The notes under the pieces: generated by a model | What the model was told of the DNA's origin: nothing | What the model saw: the letters and a program-made list of their open reading frames with translations, nothing else | Databases searched by the model: none | From: Aporrectodea caliginosa | Taxonomy: Eukaryota; Annelida; Clitellata; Crassiclitellata; Lumbricidae | DNA length: 64,000 bases | Direction: 5' to 3' | Assembly: GCA_020284085.1 (NCBI GenBank) | Contig: JACEVL010000209.1 | Span: 437,001 to 501,000, forward strand | Part shown: piece after piece, positions 44,053-55,459 of the stretch | How the letters are laid out: each line of letters opens with the position of its first letter | How positions within the stretch are numbered: the stretch's first letter is position 1 | Program-made: the position numbers and the translations under genes

Positions 44053-47000
44053 ATGTCTCGTCTGTCGCGGTCTAACAGTTCATCTCGTGAGGATGTCAGT
44101 GGTACAGAGGAGGAGAGGCAGCCATCTTCTTTGGATCTTTGCCATGTGGATGACGTGGATACGGAGGCGAGTGATGTGAGCAAATTCCCCGTTGCCATGG
44201 TGACTTCTGTTTCTAGCGATTTTGGCAGCAGGTGCTATCGCTGCCGAATCTGCGGTGAGGTAAAGCAGAATCATCGTAGCACTGGTTCTCGCTTTATTTC
44301 AATTGCATTATCTATTCTTTGAAGTTCTTATTAGGTGCTATTTAGGTATATTATTAGATGTCTGTAAAGCAAAGTGCGATTAGCAACTAATTAATAAAGA
44401 ATTTACTTACTTGCTTACTTAAGTGTAGGTATATATATATGTGTGTGTATTATATATATATATATATGCAGAACTTTTGAGTGGTGAAGTTTGCTGAAGA
44501 GAGTTAAATACAAACTGTTGCATTTAACTCTGTTGAACAAACATCTTCAAACTCTGCTACAATGCATTTATTTAGATAAGTTAGATAGCTGTGCAAAAGG
44601 TGTGCATGCAAATGCAATGCCTTTGTGAGATACTAAAAACATGCGATATTAAATGTTGTGATGCATACATGTATGTACGTTTTTATGTAAGCCTGTATGT
44701 ATGCACTTGTGTATGTATGTAATGTATGTATCCATGCATATGGATGTGATAGTTTATAACTAAATTTAGCTCGGCAACATTCCCAATGACTACAGTGTGT
44801 GAATAATCATGACACTTATTTAATTCAGCATCTTTTAAATACAGTGGAAACTACTTAAAATGCTGTCATCAGGGGCTGTGTATCAAGTACTACTTTATAT
44901 TCTTTTTATTCTGATCCCCTGGAAACCTCCCTCGGACCTCCCTCGGACTACTCTTTTGGACAACCCCTCTGATTAGACGCAGCGCTCGTGAATAAGCTGG
45001 ATGCCCTGGCGCTTGGCTTTTAGTAGCGCTTTAGAAGTTTGGAGATATACGATTTCGATTACGATTATAGCAAGGTTGAGTTATCCATTTCTCTGTATAA
45101 TTCCTTTCTGTTCTTCTTCAAGGATTTCAGCAACAAATCCGCCATGTTTATTCACTTGCATGACAAACACAGTGCTACCGACAAGTGCTACAAATGCGGG
45201 TCGTGCTACAAGTCATTCCCATCGAGCCAGCAATTGACACAGCACATGCTCGTGCACACAAACGTACGTCGATATCGGTGTCAGTACTGCGATAAAGCAT
45301 TTAAGCAACTGTCGCATGTTCAGCAACATGAAAGAATTCACACAGGTTTGTTATTAAGTGAATACTTGTAATTTTGGGCAAGATGGGGCCCCCTTCAATC
45401 CACTATTATTTTATTGGGATACCTTCCCCCACTTTTTCATACATTGAATAAACAATGCATGTTAAGTTTGGTACATGGGCAACCTAATGAGTGGAACCTT
45501 GGTCCCTCCTGGGTCTTCCTTTTGTATCCCAGCAGGCCAGCATTATTGTATATTGTTTTTATTGTTGTCTGCTGTTTATACTGGGAACAATAAACATGGT
45601 TATTGTTATGGTTGTGGAAAGAGAATGGAAAGAAATGGCTATCCAAGCTTTCTAAACCAAATTTATACCTCTGGTTAAATGAATTTTCAGTCTGCAAGTT
45701 GGAACTAACACAGGTTCATTGCCTAAAAAATTTACAGTTTTAACTCTGACATTGTTTTGCTGGTTTTTATACTGAACCAGTTTCTAGTAAAAAGCATCAT
45801 AACTAGAATTTAGCCATTCATATATTTATTTAATATCATCCTGTTACATGTTAGTGACCAGTTCAGCATTTTATCAAGGCGCTAGTTAATTATCTGTTGT
45901 AATATGTTATACGCATAACGCATGCGAAATGTGGATATGGAGGAAGATGCAGAGAATATCATGGAAAGAGAAAAGGACCAACGATTGGGTGCGCATGAGT
46001 ATCGGAATTGAGAATGAAGAGACACTACAACAAACAGTGCTAAGAGCAAAGTTGAGGTTCTTTGGTCATGTCCAGGCCTGGATTAACCACGAGGCCAGTG
46101 AGGCCACGGAACCAGGCCTACTAAAAATTTCACAAATAAGGGGCCTACTATTTGAATGCTACCTTAAAAGTTTATGCATTCCGTTCGCTCTGTTAACCCA
46201 ATTTCATGAAGTTGAATTTCAAGTGTTTTAAAGTGTTACTATAAACATTTTAATCGCTCATCCAACTTCTAGTTTTACTATAATATATATTTCATGAGCT
46301 GCTGTAAGAAGGTAGAGCGCTCTATTTTGTCCGGATCTGGGGCCACCATATTGTATTTAAAATAAACACTCTACGCTATAAGTAAATGAGGCTTCAAAAG
46401 AATCTTTAAAGTCTTTTGTGAATTTTTATTCGAACGATGTGAATATGGAACTTTGCGATGAATGGACTCAATGGCAAGCATTTTTGAGTCAACTACCTTC
46501 AGTGCCAACCAAACCATCGCCTCTCCAAATGTTGCAAATAATGAAGGAATACAATTTGCAATCAGGTTTTCCGAATGTTTGCATTGCTCTACGTATATAT
46601 CTTACACTTCCTGTGTCTAACTGCAGTAGCGAAAGATCGTTTAGTCACTTAAAGCGCATCAAAAATGCTTTAAGATCTACGATGGGACAAGACAGACTAA
46701 CAAATTTAACACTTATGAACATTGAGTGCGAAATTGTACAACAGTTAGATTTTCAGGATATTGTTGACAGTTTTTCTATTGTCAAAGCACGTCGTAAGCA
46801 GTTTTAAATTCATAACTAGGGCTATCTGTTCTATAATTTAAATTTCGTCAACACTTGTCGTTTTGGTAAATTTGGTTGAACATATGATAGGGGCCTACTA
46901 TACAATTTAGGAACCAGGCCTACAAAATGTTAATCCGGCCCTGGTCATGTCATGCGATCAGATGGATTGGAAAAGGAAATGATGTTAGCATATGGAGAGG

Positions 47001-49028
47001 GAAGGAGAAAACAATACGACTAAGGAAAAATTTATCGAGATACATGAAACAACTGGAATGAATTTGGCAGAACTGAGAGAGACGGCGGACAGAAGGAAAT
47101 GGAGAGGCTTGATCATGATGGTCGCTAGAGTTCCAAGAACTGACAGCACAAGGTAACAAGGTAATATGTTATAATCTAATCTGCCGACTTCTAAAGCACT
47201 GATGTATGGCACAAGACATCAGTCGATCGAGTCTTCAAATGAAACTGTAGTAAAAATTGCATTCTGTCGGAGAAGTCCGGTGAAAATCTGATAGGTCAGC
47301 ATTGAACTTGGCGCAATAACAAGTAAAAGTTCGCAGTCATCCAATAATTAATACTCATTTATAGTGCTTCTATGTAGTGTGACAATGACCATCATTGAGA
47401 GGTTCGAATCCATAATCTCCATGTTACAAGGCAAGCACCCTAGCCAATCAACTACTGTGTTCTGTAGTTGGCTACCATGTCCACAAATTCTGTTGCTAGT
47501 TAATTGATTATTAATTAACTGGCAGGTAAATTTCTGTATGAAGTATGAAAATTGACTTATAAGTGAATTGCTATATGGATGTCATGCTTTGTTACCAGGT
47601 GAGTTACCATACCACTGCCCCATATCATCTTGTGAGAGGTCGTTTCGACAACTGTCGAGTATGAAGCAACATCTAAAAGGTCACGGTCAGCCAATTACTC
47701 CATCCAACTTCTCATCTGCATCGTCACCTTCACCATCCTCCGAAGCTGGCTCCGCTTTATCACCTAAGGTATTTCATCTGTTACTATTAATTAGAAGTGT
47801 GACCAAGTCTTGTATAAAGTTGTTGCTTTTTATCTGGCTCCTTTTGTAATATTTCCGTGACCTTTGATCTGTTGCTGTAATATCCATGCAAGTGCAGTAA
47901 GATATATATTTGTATCTTAATCTGTACAAATCACAGGAAGTTCACAGTAGACCTATTTTCTTATGCACAATAAAAGAGAATAAATAAAATAACATTGTTT
48001 TTATTGCCTGATCTTCGGACAGTTTTTGCAAGATCAGGTATTGAGGATGACTGGCCAAAGAACATCATAAGCCGAGGCTAAGCATATGAAGTTGCCAGCC
48101 ATGGCTGCCTATTGACAATGCCTTGTTGGACTGGTCTTAGTTTAGGCTAATATCACCAGTGACAGTACTTCAATGGATTTTACCCTTCCTAGCATGCTTC
48201 TCTTTGCTTTTATATTAAACGCTGCTATAAAAAATGGCTGTGAATTTCACTGCCATGTATTGTTAACATAATTTCTGTTGAACTGCAGATTTATTTTGAA
48301 TCTGAAGTAATAAAACTTTTTAACAGATTTTCATACAAACTGTAATTGCTACATATTTCTGTCTTTGTCTTTGCCTTTTTTTATTCTCAAGATAATATTA
48401 TGATATGTGCCTCAGGCATTTAAAGAAAATAATAACTCTGCCACTGCATTATTCTGGCAGTGCCAGTCCCAAGAATGGATGAATGAGGACGACGCTAGCC
48501 TTTTTAGTTATGACAAGTGTCATTAAACATTACTTAACCAAGAAAATAATGATATCAATAAAGTCTAACCATTCCAGACAACATGCTATTCTAGTTTTTG
48601 TAATCTGTAATTTTTGTAATCATGAAGGATCGTGCATTCTTTGAGTAAAGAAATTAACAATAAATGTAACATTACTTGTGTTGCTATTATTAATTTGTTA
48701 GTTTACCGGTGACATGGTGATTCTGCCGGAAGAGTCTCCACACGCAGCAACATCTTTGAAACATGAAGCGCCTGACAGTAGCTGCGGTTCTTCATCTGTG
48801 AGTTTAGCAGCAGCAACTTACTCCAGCGAGTCAGAAAACTTGGTGGAATCGAGCCATGTGAAGGAAGAACAACGGGAAGTGCCGGTGAAGAGGAAGAAGC
48901 TGCGGATGGAAGAGACTGGTTCCATTACTCCTCTCTACCAACAGTCGCTCATTGATCTGAGCAGCAAACTGGGAGAAATCAAGCGGAGACAGCGTAGACT
49001 GCGTTTGCAGGCAACCATCTTGCCCTGA
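44053..49028 (+). CDS. C2H2 zinc-finger protein, 4 exons, about 308 residues
   Basis: Exons 44053-44259, 45123-45345, 47599-47768 and 48702-49028 join in frame (phases 0, 1, 0) to TGA at 49026. The ATG at 44053 follows an in-frame TGA six bases upstream. Residues 1-60 are Ser/acidic and disordered. Four C2H2 fingers follow: CRICGEDFSNKSAMFIHLH (split by intron 1 after CRICGE), YKCGSCYKSFPSSQQLTQH, YRCQYCDKAFKQLSHVQQHE with an HTGE-type linker, and a longer-spaced YHCPISSCERSFRQLSSMKQ finger. The C-terminus has Ser-rich and KRKKLR basic segments and a helix with LSSKLGEIKRRQRRLRLQ. Fingers 3-4 resemble those of ZNF384/rotund-type proteins, but I cannot assign an orthologue. Probable nuclear DNA-binding protein. 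A poly(A) signal lies at 49350. Confidence 0.88.
44440..44476. repeat. TA/TG microsatellite
   Basis: tatatatatatgtgtgtgtattatatatata in zinc-finger intron 1. Confidence 0.8.
44905..45066 (+). repeat. LINE 3' tail in zinc-finger intron 1
   Basis: cctccctcggactactcttt, cgcagcgctcgtgaataagc, gcgcttggcttttagtagcg, tttagaagtttggag and an (ATTACG)-like tail. It stops 57 bases before exon 2, so a retrotransposon tail sits close to the branch point region. Confidence 0.75.
46073..46943 (+). mobile_element. Non-autonomous hAT transposon with 8-bp TSD
   Basis: An 871-bp element with perfect 8-bp TSD GTCATGTC (46065-46072, 46944-46951) and inverted ends CAGGCCTGGATTAAC / CAGGGCCGGATTAAC (right end read inward). 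It keeps only the 3' part of the transposase gene (46418-46807). It splits the LINE fragment at FGHV|MRSDG, so it is younger than that fragment. Confidence 0.93.
46418..46807 (+). pseudogene. hAT transposase C-terminal dimerisation region
   Basis: A 129-codon frame containing LRIYLTLPVSNCSSERSFSH, then LKRIKNALRSTMGQDRLTNL and TLMNIE, the hAT C-terminal dimerisation motif. The N-terminal zinc finger and RNase-H-like catalytic part are missing, so this is the remnant of an internally deleted element. It ends at TAA before the 3' inverted repeat. Confidence 0.88.
47350..47460 (-). repeat. tRNA-derived SINE fragment, minus strand
   Basis: Read on the minus strand: gttgattggctagggtgctt (A-box region), cttgtaacatggagattatg, then gattcgaacc (B box). 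Lies in zinc-finger intron 2. Confidence 0.55.
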
Positions 49029-49349
49029 CTTTGACATCGAATAGTATCTTTGAAGGTGTGACCACTAAATACGAGGCCTGCTCTGGTCTCAGTAAAAGCT
49101 GAGAATGATGACCATGTTGGAACTTCATTGGAGGATGATGTCAGACACTTGTTCCTAATTCAACTACTGTTCCAGTTGACTGTTGGACGGTGTTATACTA
49201 TACTATATTTATATTTCAATTTCGACGGCGTGTGTTAGTATCGCACAGTTGTAGATCAGTTAGACAGCAGAATACATATTAAACGCCTACGAATGGATCT
49301 GGAAAACATTTTGCTTGCATGTTGGTATTCCCTTGCAACTTCAGCTCAC

Positions 49350-49355
49350 AATAAA
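49350..49355 (+). terminator. AATAAA poly(A) signal of the zinc-finger gene
   Basis: First canonical AATAAA after the stop codon at 49028, giving a 3' UTR of about 340 bases. Confidence 0.6.
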
Positions 49356-51764
49356 TATGTGCAAAACAATATTTCTTACAAATTATAAAATTAGTTTATG
49401 ACGTGAAGTTGACAGTTGTGACTTGTATTGCTATGATTGATTTGTTAGTTTACCGGTGGTAATAATTTAATTTGTCCAGTTATTGGATTGCGGTTATATT
49501 GTTGTGCTTCAGTTAATCCATTAAATCCAGGGCCACTGCTCTGCACTGTCTACCAACAACTGTTGACAGAGGCATATGGTAATTGGACGATTACTTTGGT
49601 ATGCTTGAGAAATGATTGCAGCGACTGATAAATGATTTTCATTTTCCAACTTTAAAATGAATAGCCATCGTTTAATGCCACACTTTTGTTTCCACACGTA
49701 CTGTAGTGCGTTTTTGTGCCGTAAGTTTTATATTGTCGCTTGTTAACATGTGAGAAATATGTATAGTATGTCACAAACGTATTCTGGGCTGCAATTGATT
49801 GGAGACATGCAATGAGACATTTAGTAGATAATAACCACAGAGTTTACTGAATTGCACAATCACTGAAAAAATTATTGAATGTGGAGAAGTGCAAGCTTCT
49901 GGTTACTTTGATACTAACAGCATGTGCATAAGTTTACCTATAAAGTAGTCATTTAAAGCAGCATAAAGTGAACTGTAGCAATTTTATTGCAATTTTTAAA
50001 CTGTGAAAAAGGCTGTAAAAGTTTGCTTAGTAGCTAAGTTGAGTTTACTGATCATGTAAGCATAATAACTGGTTTTTGTTATTTTTGAGAAGTTGACTCA
50101 CAGCATAATGCAGTGAAATGGCAGTTTGTCAGAAAATAAATAAATTATTAATACACTTTGTGTAGTCAGTGGAACAATCCCCTTTTTGCTATCAAGTACT
50201 AGAACATGTTGAACTTTTACATTTTGTTTTGTGTCATTATTTCATACTGCATTGTTCTGTTGTTAGACAGATGCAACTTTGTATTTTAATACAGTTAATC
50301 AATGCTGAATTGCTGATTCAGATTCCTGGGTTTAAACTTTGAACATTTTGGGTGGGAGGATTTTGTTATCCAGAATAAATTTCCAGCCTTGTGATAAAAG
50401 GGTTTGATGGGCTTACTAAAGAAAGGTTCTTTAACAGTATGTAGATTAAAAGTTTATATTCATAACCTTTCCGGTGTTATGTTTTTGTGTCATTGTTTGC
50501 TTACTTCTGTCAGTATTTCTCATCGTACAGGCGAGTTGTTTATGCACAAGATATTTAATGTCGCTTTTAGGCTTGGCATTTGTACTTGCCATGTCTGTCA
50601 GTTAGGCTCTTGTATTATAGTCCTTGTTTTCTGGTTACCTTTTGACAGAAATTGATGAATGCATAACATTGTTGTTTTGAGTGATAAAAATTGTGATAAT
50701 TTTCATATTTAGTACAATAATTTTCATTTTATTAACAAACATGGCGAAAAGTTACTAAGTTAGGTAAGTCACAAAGATGAAGCAGAAAATAAGAGACGGA
50801 AGGACTGAGTAACTGTACTGAATTCAGAGCGCTTGAGCGATTTATCAAAACTCCAAACATCTCGAATGAACATCGTTTTCTATTTGAACTGCAGATTTCT
50901 TTGAATATAAAGTCATAAACTAACAATATTTAATTGATTTTCAAGCAGAATTGTAGTCGACATGTGTTTGTCTGTGTTTTGAGGTTTTCATGTATTATGT
51001 TTATCAATAAAGGTTATTTTCTATCAGAGTGTGGCTTAGAATTTTTAATTAGTGCTGTGATTTGATACAGGATCTGTATAATTGTATTGCATTTCTAATG
51101 GTAAGTGCTTGATTGTTAATTGAAGGGTCAGCAAATCAAATTGCAACCATGGCAGAAAGATGTTTTGAGATTTCTGCTGTATTTATACCCCAATGAACTC
51201 AGCCATAAAATGAATTCACGGCACTGCACACGCGGTTGATGACAAGGGATGGGGCTGGCCATCCACCCTTGTATGCCGAGGGTGACAAAAGTGAAGTTGC
51301 TAACACAGTTATGGCAAAGTGACCATGGTGCTCCGCCAGCACGCATACATGGGGTCCATATAGGACCAGTATTTCGTCTGTGGCCCCATATAGGGCCCAC
51401 ATGATCCCCATCTACTGCAATTAGCTTTACCAAGTGGAGGTTTCTGTAGTCAACAAGAATCGTGAAGAAATGCTACATTTTTATTTATTTGAAATCGTAA
51501 GATTGATGAAAGTATGATTTTCATCTTTTTGTGAAACTTTCTTTATGACCTTTTTTACATTTTTCTATATTTTTTATGGCTATTTCTCATGATTTCTATC
51601 ATTCTAGCCTTTTCAGAGTTCATTTTTTAGTCGACAGTTTATACTCCTCATTTAAACCATATCACGTTTACTTCCAGTTTTTAGACTGTTAGTTTCCAAG
51701 TATCATCTTGGTCGAATTTTTTTACTTCACACATTCTGTAATCTGTAGGCAGCTGCTTCAATTG
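49356..51764. other. Intergenic, no gene seen
   Basis: AT-rich. A phrase from the zinc-finger exon 4 boundary (ttgatttgttagtttaccggtg) recurs at 49437-49457, next to ttgctat, a short duplication. Frames at 51128-51433 (minus) have no recognisable family. Confidence 0.45.
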
Positions 51765-51845
51765 GTAAATGTAAATCTTAGAAAATTTCTCAGCGGCGTC
51801 AGCGCCCACAAAAGCCATGTCAGGGAGACCAGCTTTTTTCACCGG
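51765..51845 (-). repeat. LINE 3' tail fragment, minus strand
   Basis: On minus: ggtctccctgacatggcttt, tgtgggcgctgacgccgctg, agaaattttctaagatttac. Matches the window start (1-75). Confidence 0.65.
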
Positions 51846-51849
51846 TGCT

Positions 51850-52080
51850 AGGCTATATCAAATCCAAGTCCGTACGAGAGAACGCATGTAGCCTAAAGAC
51901 CGTGCTGCTCGCCTCCCGAAGTGGCTTAATTTATTTCTTAGATTTAATCTCAATCTAGATTCTAGCACAGTCAGAATACACGGGGACCTTAACTGACGTG
52001 GCACTCGTTCAAACGGGCAGCGGTGGTAAAGGATCTCGCCCAATAAATCATTGAAAAATTGGCAAGGTCGAGACCATAAT
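51850..52080. repeat. MITE-like repeat, copy 2
   Basis: tcgcctcccgaagtggctta, agatttaatctcaatctaga, tctagcacagtcagaataca parallel the copy at 17880-17960. Confidence 0.5.
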
Positions 52081-52564
52081 AATTATTATGGTCACTAGGC
52101 CTACCCATAGTAGCCCGAGATACAGATCCCTTAGATAGGCCTACAGTTACAGCCGTGGTGGCACTTTATGCGAGGGGGCTTCGTCTAGCACAGAAGCACC
52201 GTGAGTCCGTGATGACATCTACAGCGCTCTAACCGAAGAAGTTATCCGTGCACCAACTGTTTTCTCTGACAGACTGACTGGCAACTTTTATTTCCAGAAG
52301 CACAATGCATATAACAATTAACAATTATAGCTTGACTATATTACATATCGGTGCATTGGCTAGGGAACAGGGGAGACCCAAAAGGGGCACAAGCCCCGCT
52401 TAATTAGGGTCACCCTTTTTAACAATAATCATTAATGGCTGGTTAGTCAGTTGAAAGAAAGAAAGGTTCAACTCAATAATGTTCTTAACTAAATAATAAC
52501 ATTGCAATTTACTCGTTGACGAGTCCTGCTTTTTCATGTTAAACTGATTGCACCGTTAAATTCG

Positions 52565-52616
52565 ACCTAAGACGAATATAAATTATAACATTGTTATATT
52601 CGTCTTAGATTCGACC
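52565..52616. repeat. Short inverted repeat
   Basis: cctaagacgaatataa and ttatattcgtcttaga flank attataacattg. Confidence 0.8.
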
Positions 52617-52662
52617 AATATGATACGAAGAAACAACGAAAATTCTCAGCGTGTATCATATA

Positions 52663-53040
52663 CAGGGCTGTTAAAGGCTTGGTTTTTTTGTTTTTTGTTT
52701 TTTTGTTTAAAAAAAACAAAAAATCTGCAAATTTTGGTTTTTTGGTTTTTTACAAATTTCAAAATTATAAATGCCAAAATGTCGTCTCTCTTCAAGTCTC
52801 TTGGCAATTGTTTTATGGTCTTCTGTTAACTTCGTTTTATGACATTCTACGGTTCTACTGTTCTAATTAATTTCATTTATATGCATCTGATTAATTTGAA
52901 CGGTATTATCCATTTTATGAGTTTTATGATCCGAAATAGGAAAATCTCCAAAACAAAAACCAAAAAACCAAAAAACCAAATAAAACCAAAAAACCAAAAA
53001 CCAATTTTCATTTTAAAAAAAGTTTGGTTTTGCACCTCTG
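52663..53040. mobile_element. hAT-type MITE with CCAAAAAAC arms, copy 2
   Basis: 378 bp with TSD ATCATATA / ATGATATA (52655-52662, 53041-53048; one mismatch). Ends CAGGGCTGTTAAAGG and CAGAGGTGCAAAACC. Sequence closely follows 11542-11943, including ttcaaaattataaatgccaa and ttatgagttttatgatccga. Its older TSD mismatch suggests an earlier insertion than copy 1. Confidence 0.93.
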
Positions 53041-53295
53041 ATGATATAACCGTACTTCGCACAAACCGGAAGTTTGGAAACCGTGCTTTCTCTGTCTCAG
53101 GACCCTTTGAATGGAACCGTCTTCCACCTTCAGTTCGACAGTGCATATCTGTTGCACAGTTTAAAACAAAATTAAAAACTTACCTGTTTACCTTGCACTA
53201 TGACTAAGAATGTAGCGAAACGCGCTCTCGTGCAAGACTTGTCTTGTTAAAGCGCGCTATAAATTTTCATTTGTATTGTATTGTATTGTATTGTA
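53041..53295 (+). pseudogene. LINE 3' end with (TATTG)n tail
   Basis: Frame to 53207: RTNRKFGNRAFSVSGPFEWN, RLPPSVRQCISVAQFKTKLK, TYLFTLHYD, the CR1/L2-type C-terminus. Then cgaaacgcgctctcgtgcaa, agcgcgctataaattt and a tail of five tattg units. Distinct family from the 25351 LINE. Confidence 0.88.
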
Positions 53296-53827
53296 TAACG
53301 CCTTTCAAACTATAGAAAAGCGCTATATGATTGTGGGTGCCACTAGAACCGGTTTTATTTTCGGACGTCACTCGCTGAGTAATAGAAGGCTCTGGCTGAC
53401 ACGTTGCTCAGATGAATATAACGCATTGACTGCGGTTGTTATGGGTGCGATTAACAACCAATTAATTATAATTATTTCCACAAATGGCTGAAAATAAAGC
53501 AAACTATATTATTTACTATACCATATTTACGCCACTTTTAAACCCTGAAATTAAAGTTTGAATTAAAATGGTTTATTTATAACAATTTAAACAGAATAAT
53601 TTTATTTGGGCTATAATGTGTGGGGTTTGTGTGCAAACTACAATGTCAGGACATCCGTCGTGTGTTTATAAAATTTAATGGTGTGCAGGGTTTTCTAATG
53701 AACAAAAGTTTTAATAATAATTTGTCTGTGAAAGGGTTCTTTTTAATTTCCTTAGTTTGTTCTGTTTTATGCTTTGTGTGCAAGGTGAGCAGTTGCTGAA
53801 CTCCTACTGAATGCAGCACAAAGTTTT

Positions 53828-53925
53828 TCTGACTAGACGCAGCGCTCGTGAATAAGCTGGTGCCCTGCGCTTGGCTTTCGAGTGGCGCTTTAGAAGTTTG
53901 GAGATTACGATTACGATTTTCCACT
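53828..53925 (+). repeat. LINE 3' tail (GAATAAGCTGG family)
   Basis: gactagacgcagcgctcgtg, aataagctggtgccctgcgc, gtggcgctttagaagtttgg and an (ATTACG)n tail. Confidence 0.8.
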
Positions 53926-53944
53926 CAAACTGAAGTTTCACCCA

Positions 53945-54160
53945 TTATACCCCGACTAATCGGATCCTCCACCTTCCAATTCTCGACCTAAACGACAATC
54001 ACCTTAACAGCTGCTCTGCCCCCTCTGACAACCGGACTCGGCCTCCTTCTGACTACCCTTAGGACTACCCATCTGACTCGACGCAGCGCTTGTGAATGAG
54101 CGGGTGCCCTGTGCTTGGCTTTCGAGTGGCACTTCAGAAGTTACGATCAACTACCCTAAT
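53945..54160 (+). repeat. LINE 3' tail (GAATAAGCTGG family), second copy
   Basis: ccggactcggcctccttctg, actcgacgcagcgcttgtga, gtggcacttcagaagttacg; follows the previous copy directly in the same orientation. Confidence 0.75.
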
Positions 54161-54574
54161 TTATATAGCGTCATAAGTTTACATTTATGTTAGGTTATAA
54201 GGAATGACCACGAAAACCCTATTTCGTATACCTTGTAATATTTAGATAATCTGTGATGCCGTGACTGAACTTTAAAATACGTTTTCTAATTATATTTTCT
54301 TAAAGCAATTTACTGACTTGCGAGAAAATAATAAATCAGGTAGTCGGCATGTTATGCTGAACAAAACACAGTACACACGATTGAGTAGTTTTCACTGGTG
54401 TCATGTAGCTGACAACAGACTAATTCCTAGTGGCCAAATATTGGCAACACACACTAAGCCACACTTACTTGTTTATGAAAGATATATCTGTGAGGCTGTG
54501 GTCTACAGCTGTGAAAGGAAATAAGAAAGACGTCTGAAAGTTCTCGTGGTTTCCAGTGTTGTGCACAAGACCAA

Positions 54575-54740
54575 AATTTCAAGACCAAGACCAAGACTGC
54601 GGGGTCCTAGACAACGACCGAGACCAAAACTGCATGCTTCAAGACCGAGACCAAGACCGCGTGCTTCAAGACCAAGACCGCGTGGTCCAAGACCAAGACC
54701 GAGACCAAGACCGCATCATCATCAGGACCAAGATCTAAGT
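54575..54740. repeat. (AAGACCAAGACCG)n minisatellite
   Basis: Irregular aagaccaagaccg / gagaccaaaactgc repeats. A second patch with the same words lies at 55100-55192, with 350 bp of other sequence between. Encodes Arg-Pro or Gln-Asp runs by chance. Confidence 0.85.
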
Positions 54741-55239
54741 CTTGAGACTGAGAATTGCGTTATGGTCTTGAGACCATAAACGCAATTCTCAGTTGTAATG
54801 TTACATATTCCCATAATTAAGATCAGATGCTTATTATATTTAGAGTTATAGTTTTTGTCCCCAAGTCTGCGAGGTCTCATGAAGAGCATGCTAAAGTTAA
54901 ACACACTCTCAGTAGGTGCAGGTATTGTGGAATACAAAAAACTTTGCAAGTAGAGAAAAATGTCCCACCAAATACCTGATCTGCATCGTTTACCTGGCTA
55001 CTGATTTTGCCTCGAGAAACTGCATCAGTGTAAGCCTAACTAGTCACTAAAGCACCAGAGGTCATGGTTAACTGTGCCTCAACGTTTTCTTGTCGCTTCT
55101 GATAAGACCAAGACCAAGACCACACCTTTAAGACCAATACCAAGACCGCACCTTTAAAGACCAAGACCGGTACATTCGAGACCAAGACCACATTTTTACG
55201 GTCTCTAGGAGTTCATATTTAACTGTATGGCAGCCATGT

Positions 55240-55375
55240 AAGGCACCCATCTGTCCTACTGCTCATTTTACCAACACCACCTAGCGAATGACAGGCTGAG
55301 TCGACCTTTTGGAGGGTAACGGGTATCGATCCCGCTTCCTACTTGATGTTCTGCTCTTCACGCCAGTGTTGTTAC
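55240..55375 (+). repeat. Dispersed repeat (copy 2 of 2), upstream of nucleobindin-like gene
   Basis: Related to 24540-24725; sits 85 bp before the first coding exon, in the presumed promoter or 5' UTR intron. Confidence 0.55.
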
Positions 55376-55459
55376 ATATATAGGGTCTTGTGTCAGTGAT
55401 AAATATAGTGGAAGTATTTATATTCTTAGTAATTGAATGATTCCTCTGTTCTGTTTTAG

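Larger units (their letters stand above)
45905..47160 (+). pseudogene. LINE RT C-terminal fragment, interrupted by a hAT element
   Basis: Before the insertion: MWIWRKMQRISWKEKRTND... to AKLRFFGHV (45929-46072). After it (from 46952): MRSDGLEKEMMLAYGEGRR, then in shifted frames LAELRETADRRKWRGLIMMV-like and RVPRTDSTR. This is the FGHVMR...WR...VARVPRTD C-terminus of a common non-LTR element class. Stops and frameshifts show decay. It lies in intron 2 of the zinc-finger gene. Confidence 0.8.

Noticed and set aside
51128..51433. 101-codon minus-strand frame (GPIWGHRRNTGPIWTPC...)
   Set aside because: Short GPIW-like repeats arise from a local ccatatagg duplication; no family recognised and no gene signals.
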